DNA from: Aldehydirespirator sp963667505
GTDB taxonomy: Bacteria > Actinomycetota > Acidimicrobiia > Acidimicrobiales > Aldehydirespiratoraceae
Assembly: GCA_963667505.2 (NCBI GenBank)
Contig: OY763490.2
Location: forward strand, 124,001-188,000
Length of the DNA stretch: 64,000 bases
Reading direction: 5' to 3'
Made by a program: the position numbers and the translations under genes. The notes beneath the pieces were generated by a model. It did no database searches, was not told where the DNA came from, and saw nothing but the letters and a program-made list of their open reading frames with translations. Shown piece by piece: positions 34,093-42,953 of the stretch. Position 1 is the first letter of the stretch. The number at the start of each line of letters is the position of its first letter.

Positions 34093-35198
34093 CTGAGCCT
34101 CTGACCGATGCCGCCAGTGAGAGCACCGGGTCTGCGACCTCCGCGGAGATCGCTTCCCAGCCTGGCCTCTGGCCTTCGGCCGTCGAGGTCGGGGTGTCCG
34201 CGACCGCGTTGCAGCACGAACTGACCCGGGGACCGACCCTGTACACCGGTTGTGGGTCCACGGCTCACCTCGCCCGGGCGTTGGCTTTCTCCCACCGCCG
34301 GAATCTGCCGACGTTCGCATGGGCCGAGGCGGCCTCGGAGGTCTGGCTCGCAACAGACCCGCAGTCACCCCGCGCCCGAACGGTGGTCGCCGTCTCCAGG
34401 TCGGGCGAGACCACCGAAACGATCGAAGCATGCCTGCGGGCCGGCAGGCTGGGCTCGACGCTGATAGCCGTGACGGCAAGCCCACACAGTCCACTGAGTG
34501 AGGTGTGCGGTGCATCCGTCGTCGTCGACTTCGCCTCGGAGGAGTCGGTGGTGCAGACGAGATCGTTCACCAGCATGCTTCTGGCGTCCCTGGCTGCGCA
34601 GCTCACGGCTGTCGGCAGCAACGCTGAGGCCGTCTTCGAGGGAATCAGCGAGATGGGTGAGGAAGTCATCAGAGCGGCCCCGAACATGACCGGGCAGCTT
34701 GCGGATCTGTCGCTCGAGTCGGTGTTCGTGCTCGGCACCGGATTGAACGGGCAGTTGGCGCCCGAGGCTGCGCTGAAGATCAAAGAAATGTCGGCCACGT
34801 TCGCCGAGGGGTTCCCCGCCCTGGACTTCCGCCACGGACCGATCTCGCTCGCAAGCCGGCGCACCGCCGCCCTCGTGTTGTGCGGCACCAACCTCGCCCA
34901 TGAGTTCGCCGTGGCAGCCGACATCGAGACCTGGGGAGCTCGTGTGTTCACGATCGGCCCCGACCCGCGCTGCAGCATCGAGACTCCGCGTCGCGTCTCG
35001 GAAGCATCGACTGCAGTGGCCTGCCTGATCGTGGCCCAGCTCGCCGGCCTGCAGCGCGGCCTGGCCAAGGGCCTGGACCCGGACGCCCCGCTGGGCGTTC
35101 ACGCGCATGTGGAATTGGATCCCAGAACAGGACAGACCCAACTGACCGAAGGCACGCGCCGGGGTCCGAGCATCCTTGCGGACAAGTATGAGCAGTAA
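34089..35198 (+). CDS. SIS-domain sugar isomerase/deaminase (AgaS/GlmS-C type)
   Basis: A 369-residue double SIS-domain protein. Signatures are YTGCGSTAHLARAL, VVAVSRSGETTETIEA, TASPHSPLSEVC, VFVLGTGLNGQLAPEAALKIKEM and DFRHGPISL. No glutaminase domain is present, so it would deaminate or isomerise an amino-sugar 6-phosphate to a keto-sugar phosphate after the NagA step. The GTG start overlaps the preceding stop by 4 bp. Confidence 0.88.
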   Translation: MTEPLTDAASESTGSATSAEIASQPGLWPSAVEVGVSATALQHELTRGPTLYTGCGSTAHLARALAFSHRRNLPTFAWAEAASEVWLATDPQSPRARTVVAVSRSGETTETIEACLRAGRLGSTLIAVTASPHSPLSEVCGASVVVDFASEESVVQTRSFTSMLLASLAAQLTAVGSNAEAVFEGISEMGEEVIRAAPNMTGQLADLSLESVFVLGTGLNGQLAPEAALKIKEMSATFAEGFPALDFRHGPISLASRRTAALVLCGTNLAHEFAVAADIETWGARVFTIGPDPRCSIETPRRVSEASTAVACLIVAQLAGLQRGLAKGLDPDAPLGVHAHVELDPRTGQTQLTEGTRRGPSILADKYEQ

Positions 35199-36213
35199 TG
35201 ATCAAACTCGTGCATCAGATCGTCCGGTGTACATGGTGGCGTTCGACCATCGTCGCAGCCTCCGGCGTGCTCTGAGGGCCATCGGAGCCAATACTGGGCC
35301 TACTCACCTCAGTGACCTGAAGCTGATCGTCTGGCAGGGCCTGAAGACGGCGCTGCCACATGTCGCCGCGGATGCCGAAGTGGCCGTACTCATCGACCGC
35401 GGGAACGAGCGAATCGGGTGGGAAGCCGACTCGGCCGGCGTCCGTGTCGCCCTCGCCCTGGAGGCGTCAGGAGCTGATACGCTCCGCCCCGACGCGGCAG
35501 CCGTCCTCCTGGACCAGGAACTGCGCGCCCTCAGGGCACCGATCGGAAAAGCGCTGCTGCGATGGCATCCTGACGATCCCCGAGCCAGGAAGCGGCAGCA
35601 ACTGGCTGCACTGCGCCAGATAGACGATGTCGTCTCCGGCGGCGATTCAGACCTACTGCTGGAGCTGTTGATCCACCCCAGGCCGCCCGACGGGAAGGAC
35701 GGGTGCTCATCGCGTCTGCGCACGGACAGCGTGCTTGCGGGCCTCCAGCGTGCGGCCGCGGAGGAGATCTTGAACTCGGGGATCTCTCCCGCGTTGTGGA
35801 AGCTGGAGGGACATTCCAACGCACAGGAGGCTGCCCGCTTGGATGCGCTCGTGGCATCAGCACGCCAGGACGCGGCAATCCTCATCCTGGGGGGAGGATC
35901 TGACATCGGCGGACTGCGGCAGGCGTTCTCCTGCCGAGACGGCAACGGGCGCTACAGGGGTTTCGCCGTAGGTCGCTCCATCTGGCAGGAGCCAATCCTG
36001 GCGCTGTGCGACCACGTGACAACCCAGGCTGAGGCTGAGGCAAAGATCGGTGAGAATTTCCTCGCGGTCGTCGACGCCTTCGAGTCAGGTGACTCGAGCC
36101 CTGATGGGATACGTCCTGCGCAAGGGCGTGGTCCCATCGAGGTGTCGTCCCCCGGGTCGCGGTCACAACAGTCCGTCGAGGAACGCTCCGGGGGTCGAGC
36201 GACATGCGCCTAG
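35188..36213 (+). CDS. DUF2090 class I aldolase-like protein
   Basis: A 341-residue DUF2090 protein: VYMVAFDHRRSLRRAL, EVAVLIDRGNERIG, LLLELLIHPRPP, ALWKLEGHSN and YRGFAVGRSIWQEP. DUF2090 is otherwise best known as the C-terminal aldolase half of IolC fusions and is related to tagatose-bisphosphate aldolases. Here it is free-standing. It may cleave a keto-sugar phosphate from the amino-sugar branch or 2-keto-3-deoxy-L-fuconate. It overlaps both neighbours by about 10 bp. The tail after residue 300 is low-complexity. Confidence 0.75.
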   Translation: MSSNDQTRASDRPVYMVAFDHRRSLRRALRAIGANTGPTHLSDLKLIVWQGLKTALPHVAADAEVAVLIDRGNERIGWEADSAGVRVALALEASGADTLRPDAAAVLLDQELRALRAPIGKALLRWHPDDPRARKRQQLAALRQIDDVVSGGDSDLLLELLIHPRPPDGKDGCSSRLRTDSVLAGLQRAAAEEILNSGISPALWKLEGHSNAQEAARLDALVASARQDAAILILGGGSDIGGLRQAFSCRDGNGRYRGFAVGRSIWQEPILALCDHVTTQAEAEAKIGENFLAVVDAFESGDSSPDGIRPAQGRGPIEVSSPGSRSQQSVEERSGGRATCA

Positions 36214-38330
36214 CCGCCATGTTGCCGAACGGACGGGGTGGGCTCTACCGCGGCCGTATCACCGTCGCCTCCGGTCGCATCGTCGAGGTAGGCCCGCTGC
36301 CCGGCACGGATGGCGACGCGGACAAGGACTTCACCCCGCACGTGGCTCTGCCTGGCTTCGTCGACCTGCAGCTCAACGGTGCCTTCGGCCAGGACATCAC
36401 GACCGACCCCTCGAAGATGTGGTCGATCGGCGAGCGACTCCTGAGCCATGGCGTGACCGCATTCCTGCCCACAGTCATAACCGCACCCCTTCAGCAGAGG
36501 CAAGCCGCCTATGACGCGATCAGATCCCGGCCGGCCGGGTATCGGGGCGCGATGCCGCTCGGTCTGCACATCGAGGGACCCGCGCTCGCGCCCGACTACG
36601 CGGGCGTCCACCCGCGCGCCGAACTTGTGAGCGGCTCTGAGGCGCTCTCGGTCGAGTTCCTCCGCGAGGCGGACGTCGTGGCTCTTGTGACCATCGCCCC
36701 TGAGGTGGAGACTGCATCGAACTCGATCGCGCGGCTGGTCGAGGCTGGCATCGTGGTCTCGCTCGGACATACCGCCGCGACTGCGGTCCAGGCGTCTGTC
36801 GCGCTCGACGCGGGGGCGTCGGCACTAACCCATGTCTTCAACGGGATGGGGCCGCTGCATCACCGTGAGGTCGGCGCGGCTGGTGCCGGGCTCCTGCACT
36901 CCCACGCCTATGTCTCGCTTATCGCCGATGATCATCACCTCAGCGAGGAGGCCGTCCGGATCGCTTGGCGCCTGGCCGGACCCGGCCGCATCTGCCTGGT
37001 GACCGACGCGATGGCCGGCATGGGCGCGCCGGCCGGTACCTACCGCATCGGAAGCGAGATCGTCGAGTGCGGTGAAGCGGCCCGCAACGGCGATGGAAGC
37101 CTCGCCGGCTCGTTGATCACGATGCCCGAGGCGGTCCGGCACGTGCAGAGAATCACTGGTGCCACTTGGGATGAGCTGGCCGCGGTCGCATCCACCAACC
37201 CCGCCGATCTACTCGGCGACACCGAACGCGGCCGTCTCTCACCAGGCCGCCGCGCCGATATCGCCCTCGTGGACTCGCAGCTTCGGCCGGTTGCCACCAT
37301 GCTCGAAGGAAGGATCGCATACCGCCGAACCGAGCGCATCAGTGTCCCTCAATCCTCGTCGCCAAACGCAGGCTTGGAATCCGCAGCGTTCTCATCTGCC
37401 GCCATCGGCGTCGACATCGGCGGCACTGCCTTCAAAGCGGCGGTCTACGACGGCACGGGACTGGGCCGAGTGCTGCGGGGAAGCACAGGGCCCGACAAGC
37501 CGGCTGCCACTGTCCTGTCAGACATCCGTGAAGCGATCGACGAACTCTTGTGTACTTCGGAGGGTGCCGATGTCCGTGGAGTCGGGGTCGGTTGTGCGGG
37601 CATCGTGGACGGTCCATCCGGCGTCGTGATTGAAGCGACGAATCTGGGGTGGCGCGATGTCCATGTGACCGCCGCGGTGGGGCGGGGTCTTGGGCTGCCA
37701 GTCGTGCTGGACCATGACGTGTACCTCGGGGCTCGAGCCGAATGGGAAACAGGTCACGGCGTTGGTGCTGCGTCGATGTTGTATGTGTCGGTCGGAACGG
37801 GTGTGGCCTCGCGCCTCTTCACCGTCACTGGCACTGAGCGCGGTGGCTCACAACTGGCAGGCGAGATGGGATTCGTGCCGGTCGGCAGCGACAGTCGCCC
37901 CCTTGAGAGGGTGGCATCCGGGCGAGCCATCAGCGATGCCTACCGTCGAGAGACAGGGCGAGCCCTCGGCGTCCCGCAGATCGTGGCCTCGTTGCGGAAG
38001 GATCCCGTCGCGGCGCGGGTCTGGTCCACCGCCACGGACGCGCTGGCCCACGGCCTCGCCACAGCCGTGTGTCTCAGTGATCCGGAGGTGGTGGTACTGG
38101 GAGGCGGGCTCTCCAAGGCAGGCCAACATGTCCTGGAGGCAGTAGGTCCGCGGCTTGGGGCACTCCTAACACCGTTGCGGCCGCCACCTCCGGTCGTCCT
38201 CGCTGCCCACGGGGATCTCAGCGGATTGGTCGGAGCTGCGCTGCACGCCGGTCTCTGGACCAACCGATCACACAGGGCTTGCGTTCCCGGCTCTAGAGCC
38301 GCGGGGCGCCCGCAGGTTCGAGCGCGATGA
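36204..38330 (+). CDS. NagA-ROK fusion: N-acetylhexosamine-6-phosphate deacetylase and sugar kinase
   Basis: A 708-residue bifunctional protein. Residues 1-380 are NagA: LPGFVDLQLNGAFGQD, HIEGPALAPDYAGVHP, VVSLGHTAATAVQA, ALTHVFNGMGPLHHRE and VTDAMAGMGAPAG. Residues about 399-700 are a ROK kinase: GVDIGGTAFKAAV with D404, NLGWRDV, LDHDVYLGARAEW, VSVGTGVASRLF and LAGEMGFVPVG. The ROK zinc motif CXCGXXGC is absent. One chain could phosphorylate GlcNAc or GalNAc and deacetylate the 6-phosphate. No internal stop or second start separates the halves. Confidence 0.92.
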   Translation: MRLAAMLPNGRGGLYRGRITVASGRIVEVGPLPGTDGDADKDFTPHVALPGFVDLQLNGAFGQDITTDPSKMWSIGERLLSHGVTAFLPTVITAPLQQRQAAYDAIRSRPAGYRGAMPLGLHIEGPALAPDYAGVHPRAELVSGSEALSVEFLREADVVALVTIAPEVETASNSIARLVEAGIVVSLGHTAATAVQASVALDAGASALTHVFNGMGPLHHREVGAAGAGLLHSHAYVSLIADDHHLSEEAVRIAWRLAGPGRICLVTDAMAGMGAPAGTYRIGSEIVECGEAARNGDGSLAGSLITMPEAVRHVQRITGATWDELAAVASTNPADLLGDTERGRLSPGRRADIALVDSQLRPVATMLEGRIAYRRTERISVPQSSSPNAGLESAAFSSAAIGVDIGGTAFKAAVYDGTGLGRVLRGSTGPDKPAATVLSDIREAIDELLCTSEGADVRGVGVGCAGIVDGPSGVVIEATNLGWRDVHVTAAVGRGLGLPVVLDHDVYLGARAEWETGHGVGAASMLYVSVGTGVASRLFTVTGTERGGSQLAGEMGFVPVGSDSRPLERVASGRAISDAYRRETGRALGVPQIVASLRKDPVAARVWSTATDALAHGLATAVCLSDPEVVVLGGGLSKAGQHVLEAVGPRLGALLTPLRPPPPVVLAAHGDLSGLVGAALHAGLWTNRSHRACVPGSRAAGRPQVRAR

Positions 38331-39649
38331 CCACCATCAGATCCGCCACGGTGACCGACTTGCGGTTCCCGACGAGCCAAACACTCGACGGCTCCGACGC
38401 GATGAACCCCGACCCCGACTACTCCGCCGCCCACCTGGAGCTGTCGACGCCGGACCCGGACCTGACCGGCTGCGGGTTCGTGTTCACGATCGGGCGCGGC
38501 AACGACATCCAGGCCGCCGCAGTGGCCGCGGTAGCAGACCGCCTGGTGGGCAGGAGTCTGGACGAGCTGCTGGAGGATCCCAGCACCATCAACCGGGAAC
38601 TCACCTGGGACAGCCAGTTGCGGTGGCTGGGCCCCGACAAGGGCGTGATCCACATGGCAGTGGGCGCCGTCATGAACGCGGTCTGGGACCTGCGCTCCAA
38701 GCGCGAACGGCGTCCGCTGTGGGCCGCGCTGGCCCGCCTGGAGCCGGCCGAGGTCGTTGCGCTAGTCGACTGGACCTACCTGGCGGACTTCCTGGACCCA
38801 GCGCAGGCCCGGGAGATGCTCGAGGAGCGCCGCAGCGAGCGCGACAGCCGCATCGCTGATCTGCACCGTGACGGTCTCGCCGCGTACACAAGCTCTCCGG
38901 GCTGGCTGGGCTATGGCGACAACAAGCTCGACCGGCTGTGCCGGCAAGCCCTCGACGACGGTTTCAACACCATCAAGCTGAAGGTGGGTGCCGACCTCGC
39001 CAGCGACCGGAGACGGCTCGGCATCGCCCGCAGCGCCATCGGGCCTGATACCGCTCTGGCAATAGACGCCAACCAGCGTTGGAGCGTCCCTGAAGCCATC
39101 GCCACCATCGATGAGCTCGCGCAATTCGATCTGCGCTGGGTCGAGGAGCCCACCCATCCCGACGATCTTGTCGGCCACGCCGCCATTGCCAAGGCTGTCC
39201 GCCCGGTGCCCATCGCCACTGGCGAGCACCTCGCCAACCCCACTCTGGCCAAGCAGCTGCTGCAACTCGGAGGCGCCCAGATCCTGCAGATCGACGCCAC
39301 CAGAGTCGCCGGCGTCCACGATCTGGTCGCGATGGTCCTGCTGGCCGCCCACGCAGGAGTCGACGTGATTCCCCACGCCGGGGGCGTCGGCCTGTGCGAG
39401 ACCGTCCAGCACTTTGCCTTCTTCAACGCCGTCAGCGTCGCCGCCGATTCGTCTCGACTCGCCCTCGAATACGTGGACCACCTCCACGAGCACATGGCCC
39501 ATCCTGTCGAGGTCACTGAGGGCCGCTACCGGCTGCCCACCCAGCCCGGCGCCGGCACCGCCTTCCGTCCCGCCACAGCAGACGCCTTCGCGTATCCGGA
39601 GGGCGCACTTTGGCGGGAACGACCGGAGCGAGGAGGTGCGAGGTGGTAG
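38327..39649 (+). CDS. L-fuconate dehydratase (enolase superfamily)
   Basis: A 440-residue enolase-superfamily protein close to FucD: it opens DLRFPTSQTLDGSDAMNPDP, then TFTIGRGND-like FTIGRGNDIQAAA, DSQLRWLGPDKGVIHMA, TIKLKVGADL (KxK base), AIDANQRW, WVEEPTHPDD, ATGEHLANP and PHAGGVGLCETVQHF. These give the metal ligands D/E/E and the general bases. It dehydrates L-fuconate to 2-keto-3-deoxy-L-fuconate. The start overlaps the NagA-ROK stop (ATGA). Confidence 0.93.
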   Translation: MTTIRSATVTDLRFPTSQTLDGSDAMNPDPDYSAAHLELSTPDPDLTGCGFVFTIGRGNDIQAAAVAAVADRLVGRSLDELLEDPSTINRELTWDSQLRWLGPDKGVIHMAVGAVMNAVWDLRSKRERRPLWAALARLEPAEVVALVDWTYLADFLDPAQAREMLEERRSERDSRIADLHRDGLAAYTSSPGWLGYGDNKLDRLCRQALDDGFNTIKLKVGADLASDRRRLGIARSAIGPDTALAIDANQRWSVPEAIATIDELAQFDLRWVEEPTHPDDLVGHAAIAKAVRPVPIATGEHLANPTLAKQLLQLGGAQILQIDATRVAGVHDLVAMVLLAAHAGVDVIPHAGGVGLCETVQHFAFFNAVSVAADSSRLALEYVDHLHEHMAHPVEVTEGRYRLPTQPGAGTAFRPATADAFAYPEGALWRERPERGGARW

Positions 39650-40977
39650 CGGTGGCATTCATCGGGGCGGGAAGCACGGTGTTCGCCCGTGGCCTCGTCT
39701 GTGATCTGCTCGCCTTCGCCGATCTGCGCGACGAACTCGACTTGCGTCTCCACGACATCGACGAGCACAGGCTTGCGACCTCGGAGATCGTGGCGCTGCG
39801 ACTGGTCCAGGCACGGGACGCCGCGACGCGCGTCTGCGCGACGACGGACCTGGAGGCGGCCCTCGAGGGCGCCGACTATGTGGTCACGATGTTCCAGGTC
39901 GGCGGATACGAGCCGGCCACGGTCATCGACTTCGATCTGCCCGAGCGTTACGGGCTGGAGCAGACGATCGCCGACACGGTCGGCATCGGCGGCATCATGC
40001 GGGGCCTGCGGACCGTACCTGCCCTCGTGAAGGTGGCTGAGGCGATGAAGAGGCGGTGCCCCGGCGCCGTGCTTCTCAACTACGCGAATCCAATGGCCAT
40101 CAACCTTTGGGGACTGGCCGAGTTCTGCGACGTCGAGGTCTACGGACTGTGTCACAGCGTGCCCCAGACCGCCGCCCACCTAGCCTCGGACCTCGGGATC
40201 GCCGTGGAGGAACTTGACTACGTCGTGGCCGGCATCAACCACATGGCCTTCTTCCTCCGGCTTGAGCATCGCGGCCGCGACCTCTATCCCGAACTCAAGC
40301 GTCTGTACCCGGACCCCGCCGACGCCCCCAGGCGCGGCGAGTGGGACCTGCCCGACGCAGTCCGCTACGAGATGCTGCGCCGCGTCGGCTACTTCGTGAC
40401 AGAGTCGAGCGAGCACTTCGCGGAGTACACCCCGTACTTCCTCAGAAGCCACCGTTCCGATCTGGCCGAGCTTTTCCAGGTTCCCGTACGCGAGTACATC
40501 CGGCGCTGCGAACTGCAGATAGCGGGATGGGATGAGTTGAGAGGCCGCCTCGAGGATCTCTCCAGTTCCGTGGAGGTTCCCGGCAGCGTCGAGTTCGCGC
40601 CCCAGATCATCGACAGCCTCGAGACCGGAACTGAGCGCACGGTGTACGTCAACGTCCGGAACGACGGTCTGATTGAGAACCTTCCGCGCGGGTGCATCGT
40701 TGAAGTTCCGGCGACGGTGGGCAGTGAGGGCCTCTCACCGACGGCTGTAGGGTGCCTGCCGACGCATCTGGCGGCGCTGATCAGGACGAACATCGCACCC
40801 CAGGAGTTGACTGTCGAGGCGCTGAAGTCTGGGCGTCGCGAGTGCGTGTACCACGCGGCCATGCTCGATCCCCGGACCGCCAGCGAACTCGACCTCGACC
40901 AGATCTGGTCTCTGGTGGACGATCTGATCGAGGCGCATGGCGACATGATTCCCGAGCCGTTGCGGCGCTCGGCATGA
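39643..40977 (+). CDS. GH4-family NAD-dependent glycosidase
   Basis: This 444-residue GH4 protein (alpha-galactosidase/alpha-glucosidase-like) has an N-terminal NAD-binding VAFIGAGSTVF, NYANPMAINLW, the metal-binding GLCHSV with C170 and H171, and GINHMAFF with H200. GH4 enzymes cleave glycosidic bonds by an NAD- and Mn-dependent oxidation-elimination mechanism inside the cell. The GTG at 39643 has GAGGAGG 6 nt upstream and overlaps the fuconate dehydratase stop by 7 bp. Substrate could be the imported fucosylated or galactosylated disaccharide. Confidence 0.9.
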   Translation: MVAVAFIGAGSTVFARGLVCDLLAFADLRDELDLRLHDIDEHRLATSEIVALRLVQARDAATRVCATTDLEAALEGADYVVTMFQVGGYEPATVIDFDLPERYGLEQTIADTVGIGGIMRGLRTVPALVKVAEAMKRRCPGAVLLNYANPMAINLWGLAEFCDVEVYGLCHSVPQTAAHLASDLGIAVEELDYVVAGINHMAFFLRLEHRGRDLYPELKRLYPDPADAPRRGEWDLPDAVRYEMLRRVGYFVTESSEHFAEYTPYFLRSHRSDLAELFQVPVREYIRRCELQIAGWDELRGRLEDLSSSVEVPGSVEFAPQIIDSLETGTERTVYVNVRNDGLIENLPRGCIVEVPATVGSEGLSPTAVGCLPTHLAALIRTNIAPQELTVEALKSGRRECVYHAAMLDPRTASELDLDQIWSLVDDLIEAHGDMIPEPLRRSA

Positions 40978-41948
40978 GGAAGCACCGGGGTCCGATCGTA
41001 CGGCTGCCCCCGATCGGTCTGGGGACCGCACCGCTGGGCGGGCTCTATGAAGCCGTGTCCCCCGAGGACGCTGCGGCCTCAGTCGCGGCCGCGGCGGAGA
41101 TCGGCTACCGATACTTCGACACCGCGCCCCTCTACGGCTATGGGACAGCGGAGGTTGCTCTCGGCCGCGGCCTCAGCGGGTACGGCGCGGAAGTAGCGGT
41201 GTCCACCAAGGTCGGGCGCATGGTGGACGAGGATGCGCTCCGGGTGCCCGGAGATATGTTCGCTGGCTCGAAAGGTGCCGCCTCATGGGATTTCTCCGCC
41301 GACGGAACGATGCGGTGCCTGGAGGCCAGCTTGAGACGGCTGGGCCGCAGCTTCGTCGATGCGGTGTACATCCACGACCCCGACCACCACGCTCGCCAAG
41401 CTCTCGAGGAGACCTATCCCGCGCTGGAGCAGCTGCGGTCCGAGGGTGTTGTCGGCGCGGTGGGTGTGGGGATGAATCATCCTGACCTTCCCACAAGATT
41501 CGTGACGGACACTGACATCGACGCCGTCCTGATCGCGGGGCGCTACACCCTGCTCGACCGCTCAGCCGATAGGACGCTGCTGACCACGGCGTCGGAACGA
41601 GGCGTGCATGTCGTAGCCGCTGGTGTATTCAACTCCGGGATACTCACGGGCAAGGAGGCCGTTCCTCACTTCGACTACGCGGCGGCCCCCCGCGACATCG
41701 TCGAGCGGGCGGACATCCTGCGTAGCACTTGCGACGACTTCGGAGTGCCGCTTACCGCTGCAGCCGCGCAGTTCGCCGCCCGCCACGACCTGATCGGCAC
41801 AGTGCTGGTGGGAGCCCGCAGCCCAGCGGAGGCTGCCGAGAACTGGACCCATCTCCACCTCGAACTGCCCGACGAGCTGTGGACCGCCCTGGAGGAAGTC
41901 GCTGCTGCCTCCGAGAGACGCGTCGGCAGAATCGGCGATGTGGATTGA
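40974..41948 (+). CDS. aldo/keto reductase, L-fucose (D-threo-aldose) 1-dehydrogenase type
   Basis: A 324-residue AKR with the catalytic tetrad D49, Y54, K79 and H134 (RYFDTAPLYGYG, STKVGR, YIHDPD). The opening IGLGTAPLGGLYEAVSPEDA is typical of D-threo-aldose 1-dehydrogenases, which oxidise L-fucose to L-fucono-lactone. It is flanked by the next enzymes of that route. Its ATG overlaps the GH4 stop (ATGA). Confidence 0.92.
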   Translation: MRKHRGPIVRLPPIGLGTAPLGGLYEAVSPEDAAASVAAAAEIGYRYFDTAPLYGYGTAEVALGRGLSGYGAEVAVSTKVGRMVDEDALRVPGDMFAGSKGAASWDFSADGTMRCLEASLRRLGRSFVDAVYIHDPDHHARQALEETYPALEQLRSEGVVGAVGVGMNHPDLPTRFVTDTDIDAVLIAGRYTLLDRSADRTLLTTASERGVHVVAAGVFNSGILTGKEAVPHFDYAAAPRDIVERADILRSTCDDFGVPLTAAAAQFAARHDLIGTVLVGARSPAEAAENWTHLHLELPDELWTALEEVAAASERRVGRIGDVD

Positions 41949-42792
41949 CGCACACCATCATCTGTGGGATCCCCGCAAGCGGCCCCAACCCTGGATGGAC
42001 CCTTCCTGGATCATCAACCGGGCCTACTCTGTCGAGGACCTGCACAACGCTGTCGCGGCCACTCCCGTGGAGGCCACCGTCGTCGTGCAGGCTGCTTCAA
42101 GCGTGGAGGAGACCGCTGAACTGCTGGACTTCGCGAACGCCGATCCGTTGATCGTGGGCGTCGTGGGATGGCTTGACCTCACCACCGACATTAACCCTCA
42201 ACTAGATCGGCTCGCCGCTGTGTGTGACATAGAGCACCTCGTGGGCGTCCGGCACCAGGCCGAGAACGAGCCCGATCCGATGTGGCTGAACAGAGACGAC
42301 ATCGTGGCCGCGGTATCAGCCCTGGGTCGCCACGGTCTCGCCTACGACCTTCTGGTCAGGCCCAATCAGCTTCCTGCTGCAGCAGAGCTTGCCCGCGCAA
42401 CCCAGGATGCGACGCGCCTAGTGGTCGACCATTGCGGCAAACCGCCGGTAGGCCGCGACCTGCGCGACTGGGAGCGCGCCATCCGCGAACTCGCCGGATA
42501 CGGCCACGTGGCCTGCAAGCTTTCGGGCTTGGCCACCGAAGCCGACTGGCACCGGTGGACGCCGCAAGACTTGCTGCCGGTCGTCGACGTCGTGCTGGAG
42601 TGCTTTGGCCCTCAACGCACGATGTTCGGGTCGGACTGGCCCGTATGCCTGCTCGCGGCCAGCTATGACGAAGTGGTGGGCGCCTGCGAGGCTCTCACTG
42701 CCGGGCTGAGTGCTCAGGAGCGCGAGGCGGTATTCGTCGGCACCGCTCGCCGGTGGTATCGCCTCGGGTCGTCGGCCACCGCCTCTGGTTGA
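41938..42792 (+). CDS. amidohydrolase, L-fuconolactonase type
   Basis: A 284-residue PF04909 protein with the lactonase signatures MWIDAHHHLWDPRKRPQPWM, VVVQAASSVEETAELL, GVRHQAENEPDP, LVVDHCGKPP, CKLSGLATEADW and MFGSDWPVCLLAASY. Such enzymes open L-fucono- or L-rhamnono-1,4-lactone, or 4-sulfomuconolactone. The context selects fuconolactone. It overlaps the AKR gene by 11 bp. Confidence 0.9.
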   Translation: MWIDAHHHLWDPRKRPQPWMDPSWIINRAYSVEDLHNAVAATPVEATVVVQAASSVEETAELLDFANADPLIVGVVGWLDLTTDINPQLDRLAAVCDIEHLVGVRHQAENEPDPMWLNRDDIVAAVSALGRHGLAYDLLVRPNQLPAAAELARATQDATRLVVDHCGKPPVGRDLRDWERAIRELAGYGHVACKLSGLATEADWHRWTPQDLLPVVDVVLECFGPQRTMFGSDWPVCLLAASYDEVVGACEALTAGLSAQEREAVFVGTARRWYRLGSSATASG

Positions 42793-42897
42793 GAGTGCCC
42801 CTGCGGAGTCCGGTGATGAGAGTGCGAGATCGGTGCCTCGCAGGCGCAGCCGTGGAGCTCGGCCGCGCCGTTCTGGGGCTTCTCCTGCTGCTCATGT

Positions 42898-42926
42898 ACG
42901 ACACATTCTATAGTTCGAGCTATAGT
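42898..42926 (+). promoter_or_regulatory. promoter of fucU
   Basis: ACGACA (42898-42903), a 17-bp spacer and TATAGT (42921-42926) form a promoter with the same geometry as the ABC-operon promoter. A second TATAGT at 42909-42914 gives a short direct repeat. Confidence 0.5.
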
Positions 42927-42946
42927 GCGAGTAATCGTTTACTAAG
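42927..42946. promoter_or_regulatory. LacI-type operator 2
   Basis: GCGAGTAATCGTTTACTAAG matches operator 1 at 15 of 20 positions, including the central AGTAATCG.TTACT core. It lies directly after the -10 and touches the AAGGAG ribosome-binding site of fucU. Confidence 0.75.
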
Positions 42947-42953
42947 GAGTCAA

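Noticed and set aside
42753..42953. N-terminal extension of FucU containing a hydrophobic stretch
   Set aside because: The extension would translate through the promoter and operator; the ATG at 42954 has a strong ribosome-binding site and matches the family N-terminus.
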